Assembly (NCBI RefSeq): GCF_003711515.1
Contig: NW_021167079.1
Coordinates: 1,477,471 to 1,541,470 of the forward strand
Direction of reading: 5' to 3'
Length of the DNA: 64,000 nucleotides
DNA from: Sodiomyces alkalinus F11
Lineage: Eukaryota; Ascomycota; Sordariomycetes; Glomerellales; Plectosphaerellaceae
Positions 60,787-64,000 of this stretch are shown piece after piece. The notes under the pieces were generated by a model that was not told where the DNA came from, searched no databases, and worked only from the letters and a program-made list of their open reading frames with translations. The translations under genes were made by a program, and so were the position numbers. Position 1 is the stretch's first letter; each line of letters begins with the position of its first letter.

Positions 60787-61583
60787 AATTCCTGTGCTTG
60801 CGATGCTGAATCTGTGAATACCTAGGGAAAAGACCGTTTGATGCGGTCAGTTCCTGCAGGCGTTGAGCAACGCAACGAGTGGAGGGGGCTGGATATGGCA
60901 GTGAAACGAATCCGGGCTCTTTTTAACGTAGCCCCTGAGTAAGTACCGTAACTTCGTAGTCAATTAAGAACTAAGGTAGATATCAGCTGGATAATGACCG
61001 AGGTAAATCATATGCGCATTTAGATATATCGTGGGCTGCTGTAGCAAGTTAGTCACGGGCCTAGTATCACCAAAATACAAGGTTGTTGTACAGAGTGATT
61101 CCAGACCCTAAGGTACCTTAAGGTACCTTACCTTACCTCACGTTACCTTATACCTTACTATAAGGTACCTAAGGTACCTTAAAGTACTTGCAAAGTGTCG
61201 TAGACTTGGGGGATTAGGTCAGGCGCCGTCTTTGTCGTCCGCTGTCAGGATGGTACAGACCTTAGGTACCTTACCTGATACCCCAGGTCAAACATGTATG
61301 GAGACAGCTGGGTTAAACCACTTCGCTGCTCTGTTCCAAGAAGACAGACCTACGAAGTACCAGGTACTTTAATATCGTCATAGGCCCCAGCCATTTCTCG
61401 CAACCATCCAAAGGCTGTCCACAAACACAAAATGGACACATAATCGTCTCCTCACTCCTCGCCTAGACCATAATCTCGAATCCATACTCATCGCCATTCC
61501 AATACTGGAAACCCGAGAATTCTCCCGACACAACGCAACACCCATTGTGACGGCGGCCCTCGCGCCCGCCCCACGACAACGCC
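60787..61583. promoter_or_regulatory. Divergent promoter region with GGTACCTTA cluster
   Basis: 797 bp between divergently transcribed genes. At 61110-61190 the palindrome-bearing unit AAGGTACCTTA and variants (ACCTTA, TAAGGT) follow one another about nine times, with another group at 61258-61280. The cluster lies between the two starts. Confidence 0.6.
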
Positions 61584-62758
61584 ATGGAGGAGAAGAGAGG
61601 CCTCTACCTCCCGGCCGCCCGACCCAACCGCCGAGGCCGTTCCATCATGCTTCTCATGATGCTCTGCTTCGCCGGCTACACCGTCTGGTGGGCCGTCTCG
61701 AGTCCGGCCGTCGTCCCCCGCCCGCATGGCCCCGACACCGTCGTGCCGCATCCGTCGACGCCCGAAGTGCAGAAGCAGCTCGAACCCGCCGACCGCAAGC
61801 TGGTACCCCTCGAGGCTCACATCATGAGCAAGTGTCCGGATGCCAGGGTGAGTCGCCTCGCACCTGGGGTTGGGGGGATTAATACTACATCGATCGGTCT
61901 TTTACGGCGCATTGATGATAACCGACAACTGACTTGCCATGGGCGACGATACAGGATTGTCTGCGCGACATGATTCTACCCGCCATGATACATGTCCACG
62001 AGAAGGTCAACTGGACTCTATCGTTCATTGGGACGTACGTTTACACGAGCGGTACGCCGTGCCAAACCGGGCTTGCTAACCGCTTCATCATATCCAGTCC
62101 CACCAAAAATGACGGTGTCGATTGCCGACATGGTCCCGACGAATGTTGGTGTCCCGACCCTCCCCCCCCGGTTTCTTTATATTTCCCACCCAACGTCTTC
62201 GCAATGAACACTCTAACAACCACGACTTCCGCAGGCATGGGAAACATCATCGAGCTCTGCGCCGCCAAGCTATACCCCGATCCCAAGATCAACCTCGGGT
62301 TCACCATGTGCATCACGCGCGACTGGAGGAACATCCCCAAGAGAGACCTCATCGAGGCCTGTGCGCTTGAACACGCCATTGATTTCCAGGCGCTGAACGA
62401 CTGCGCCATCAAGGAAGATGGAGCGTACGGCGTCGGCATGCTGCGGGACAGTGTGACGAGGTCGACAGAGGTGAGAGGACCCAGAAGTTCCCATGCTTTG
62501 CCCTTTGCCTCCCCCCCCTCCTTTTGTCTCTTTTGGTATCTTAAAGTGCCATGTGTAAAAAATACCCCAAGCTAATATTCTGGCATGCTTTTCCCACCCC
62601 TTTTTTGCTAGGCCGGCGTGAAGTTGAGCTGCACCGTCCGGCTCAACGAAGAGGTATACTGCATCCGCGACGGAGGGGAATGGAAAGACTGCCCGCACGG
62701 TCCGGGCGTGAATGACCTCGTGATGAACATTGAAAAGTTGTACCAACGGCCGGCTTAA
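61584..62758 (+). CDS. GILT-like thiol reductase, membrane-anchored
   Basis: Five exons, 61584-61847, 61955-62034, 62098-62144, 62235-62470 and 62612-62758, give 257 residues; introns are 107, 63, 90 and 141 bp. A single hydrophobic segment (about 20-40, IMLLMMLCFAGYTVWWAV) after a basic N-terminus suggests a type II signal anchor into the secretory system. The redox pair is C84 and C90 in SKCPDARDCLRDM, longer spaced than the CxxC of animal GILT. The family signature CxHGx2ECx2Nx4C is complete at 124-139 (CRHGPDECMGNIIELC), but it is visible only after splicing out the 90-bp intron, whose donor GTTGGT is unusual. GILT enzymes reduce protein disulfides in acidic compartments; the substrate in fungi is unknown. 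The gene ends 68 bp from the DcpS stop, convergent. Confidence 0.9.
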
Positions 62759-62786
62759 CTGAGATTCTGCCTTTTCTCTGCTTGTC

Positions 62787-62850
62787 GTTGTTGCTGTTAT
62801 TGTTATTGTTGTTGTTGTTGTGGTGGTTATTGTTGTTGCTTCTGTTTCTG
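62787..62850. repeat. GTT/GCT microsatellite in the GILT-DcpS overlap zone
   Basis: Imperfect GTT-type triplet repeat. From 62830 on it codes on the minus strand for the Gln/Lys-rich C-terminus of DcpS (QQKQKQQQ); the rest lies in the spacer. Confidence 0.8.
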
Positions 62851-64000
62851 TTGCGCCTTCAGAGGCGCGAATACCTCTGTCCATAGTTCGCTCGCCTCGC
62901 CTAATGTGTAGCTAAGAGACATGCAGTCCATGCCCTTCTCGTCGTCATCCCCGCCCATGCCCATGGCCTCCAACGTCTCGATGATGCCGTCCAACCCGAT
63001 CGCCTTGCCCGTGGCCTGGGTCGCCCCGGCCTCGAGCTGGACGTGGACAATGTGGACGTGGAAATGGTAATAGGTCGGCTGGTAATGCACGTACAGCTTG
63101 AGCTGGTCTGGCTCGAGGGACGGGTAGCGCGCGACGGTGGCGCCGACGAGGCGCGCGCGCATGTGGTGCAGCCAGGGGACGTGGCGGCGGCGCAGGTCCC
63201 GCAGGCTCCAGAGGTCGCGGCGCTCGACGAGGGCGAGGAGGTGCAGCGCGTCGAGGGTCGCGCGGTCCCAGTTGAGGTCCGGGAGGAGGAGGAAACCCTC
63301 GTCCCCCGCGGCGCCGAGCGGGGTGCGGAAGATGACGTCCTCCACCTCGGTGCGCCCTTCGATGATGTTGTAGGCCCAGTTGAGGCGCCCTTCGGCGCGC
63401 TTCCGCTGCATGTACGGCCGCACGTGGTCGCGGTAGATCTGCGGCGTCTCCGTCACGAGCCGGACGGGTTGTTTGCTGTACTTTTTGATGTGCGTCTCCG
63501 TGCAGGGGTATATGAGGTTGATCTTGAGATCGGCGAAGAAGTCGTTGTTGGCGGCCGCCGTTGCCGTTGCCGTTGTCGGTGTCGGTGTCGTGGGATCAGG
63601 TAGCCCGTTACTACGGCCCAAGAACCAAAAGTAGACATCGTTTGCACCCAAGTTCCGGAGCCGAGCGAGCGAGGCGGGTACGGCGCCGAGGTAGGCCGTG
63701 TCGGTAGGGAAGGGGGCCCGTTCGAGTACGATGAGGGCGGGTTTGCTGTCAATGCTACCGAGAAGGGCAGATCTTCTACCTGCCTGGTCTACAGAGATAT
63801 AATGAAATTGGATTAGTATATGAGTAGCTACGGATCTGCTTGGGACGTTGGGAGGTTATCTTGGAGCCAGAAACGCGACATGACGGAAGCAAAAGAAACC
63901 GAAGGAGAAAAAAAAAGAAAATTGAGAAATCAAAGCGCTGGGGTGGAGTCCTTCCGAACGTTACCTTGATTAAGCAGCCTCTCAAACTTGAACCGAGGAA
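62827..64000 (-). CDS. dcs1: Scavenger mRNA-decapping enzyme DcpS (5' part beyond window)
   Basis: Two exons are visible: the end of an upstream exon (64000-63965, FKFERLLNQ) and a long exon (63788-62827), joined across a 176-bp intron (GTAACG...GTAG) to give NQDQAGRRSALLGSIDSKPA, typical of the N-terminal swapped domain. The C-terminal HIT domain holds the histidine triad in YYHFHVHIVHV, preceded by LKLYVHYQPT. An Ala/Thr-rich insert and a Gln-rich tail are extra. DcpS hydrolyses the capped oligonucleotides left by 3'-to-5' mRNA decay, releasing m7GMP; in yeast Dcs1 also affects trehalase and Xrn1. The first exon(s) lie outside the window, so the total length is unknown. Confidence 0.93.

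Noticed and set aside
1..64000. Biosynthetic gene cluster, CRISPR array, rRNA or mitochondrial insertion
   Set aside because: No adjacent synthase/tailoring genes, spaced repeats or rRNA motifs were seen; the genes are unrelated housekeeping functions.

Overview
This window looks like nuclear DNA of a filamentous ascomycete (Pezizomycotina, most likely a Sordariomycete). The evidence is compact protein genes with 68-176 bp introns (GT...AG, CTRAC-type branch points), a fungal U2 snRNA, lineage-typical single-copy proteins (Sec16, Gyp7, Alb1, Rts1, Tfc1, Exo5), and a 12.5 kb block of transposon wreckage carrying the CpA-to-TpA signature of repeat-induced point mutation (RIP). All exon boundaries were placed by eye from splice consensus and frame continuity; every multi-exon model I give closes in frame.

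Layout. 1-12,540 is RIP-degraded repeat DNA. It holds a LINE with reverse transcriptase and RNase H (+), the gag, protease, RT and RNase H of a Ty3/Gypsy element (-), and a 5'-truncated Ty1/Copia element with RT and RNase H (+). Inside it, at about 10.15-10.37 kb, is a short RIP-light segment rich in hairpins. RIP stops sharply near 12,540, 0.7 kb before an Mx-like dynamin GTPase gene (-). From there to the end is an ordinary gene-rich region: U2 snRNA (-), SEC16 (+), GYP7-type TBC RabGAP (+), a giant HSP90-type-ATPase/DUF3684 protein (-), ALB1 (+), a CID/RS-domain RNA-processing protein (+), PP2A B56 subunit RTS1 (-), TFIIIC subunit TFC1 (+), a degenerate WD40 protein (-), a broken secreted glycosidase-like pseudogene (-), exonuclease V (+), a YwbE-domain/zinc-finger protein (-), an F-box protein with a C-terminal membrane segment (+), a hexokinase-family kinase probably acting on GlcNAc (-), a GILT-type thiol reductase (+) and the 3' part of the decapping scavenger enzyme DcpS (-), cut by the window end.

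No operon or metabolic cluster is apparent. The genes are housekeeping functions in secretion (Sec16, Gyp7), ribosome and RNA biology (Alb1, U2, CID protein, TFIIIC, DcpS), signalling (Rts1) and mitochondrial DNA maintenance (Exo5). Intergenic DNA is peppered with two short palindromic motif families, TACTCCGTA and GGTACCTTA, which I never saw inside coding exons. The most unusual items are the hairpin-rich RIP-light island, matching Asp-to-Asn losses in two reverse transcriptases, a pseudogene with two clean internal deletions, an 18-nt microexon, and the fusion of an HSP90-type ATPase with a C-terminal HExxH motif.
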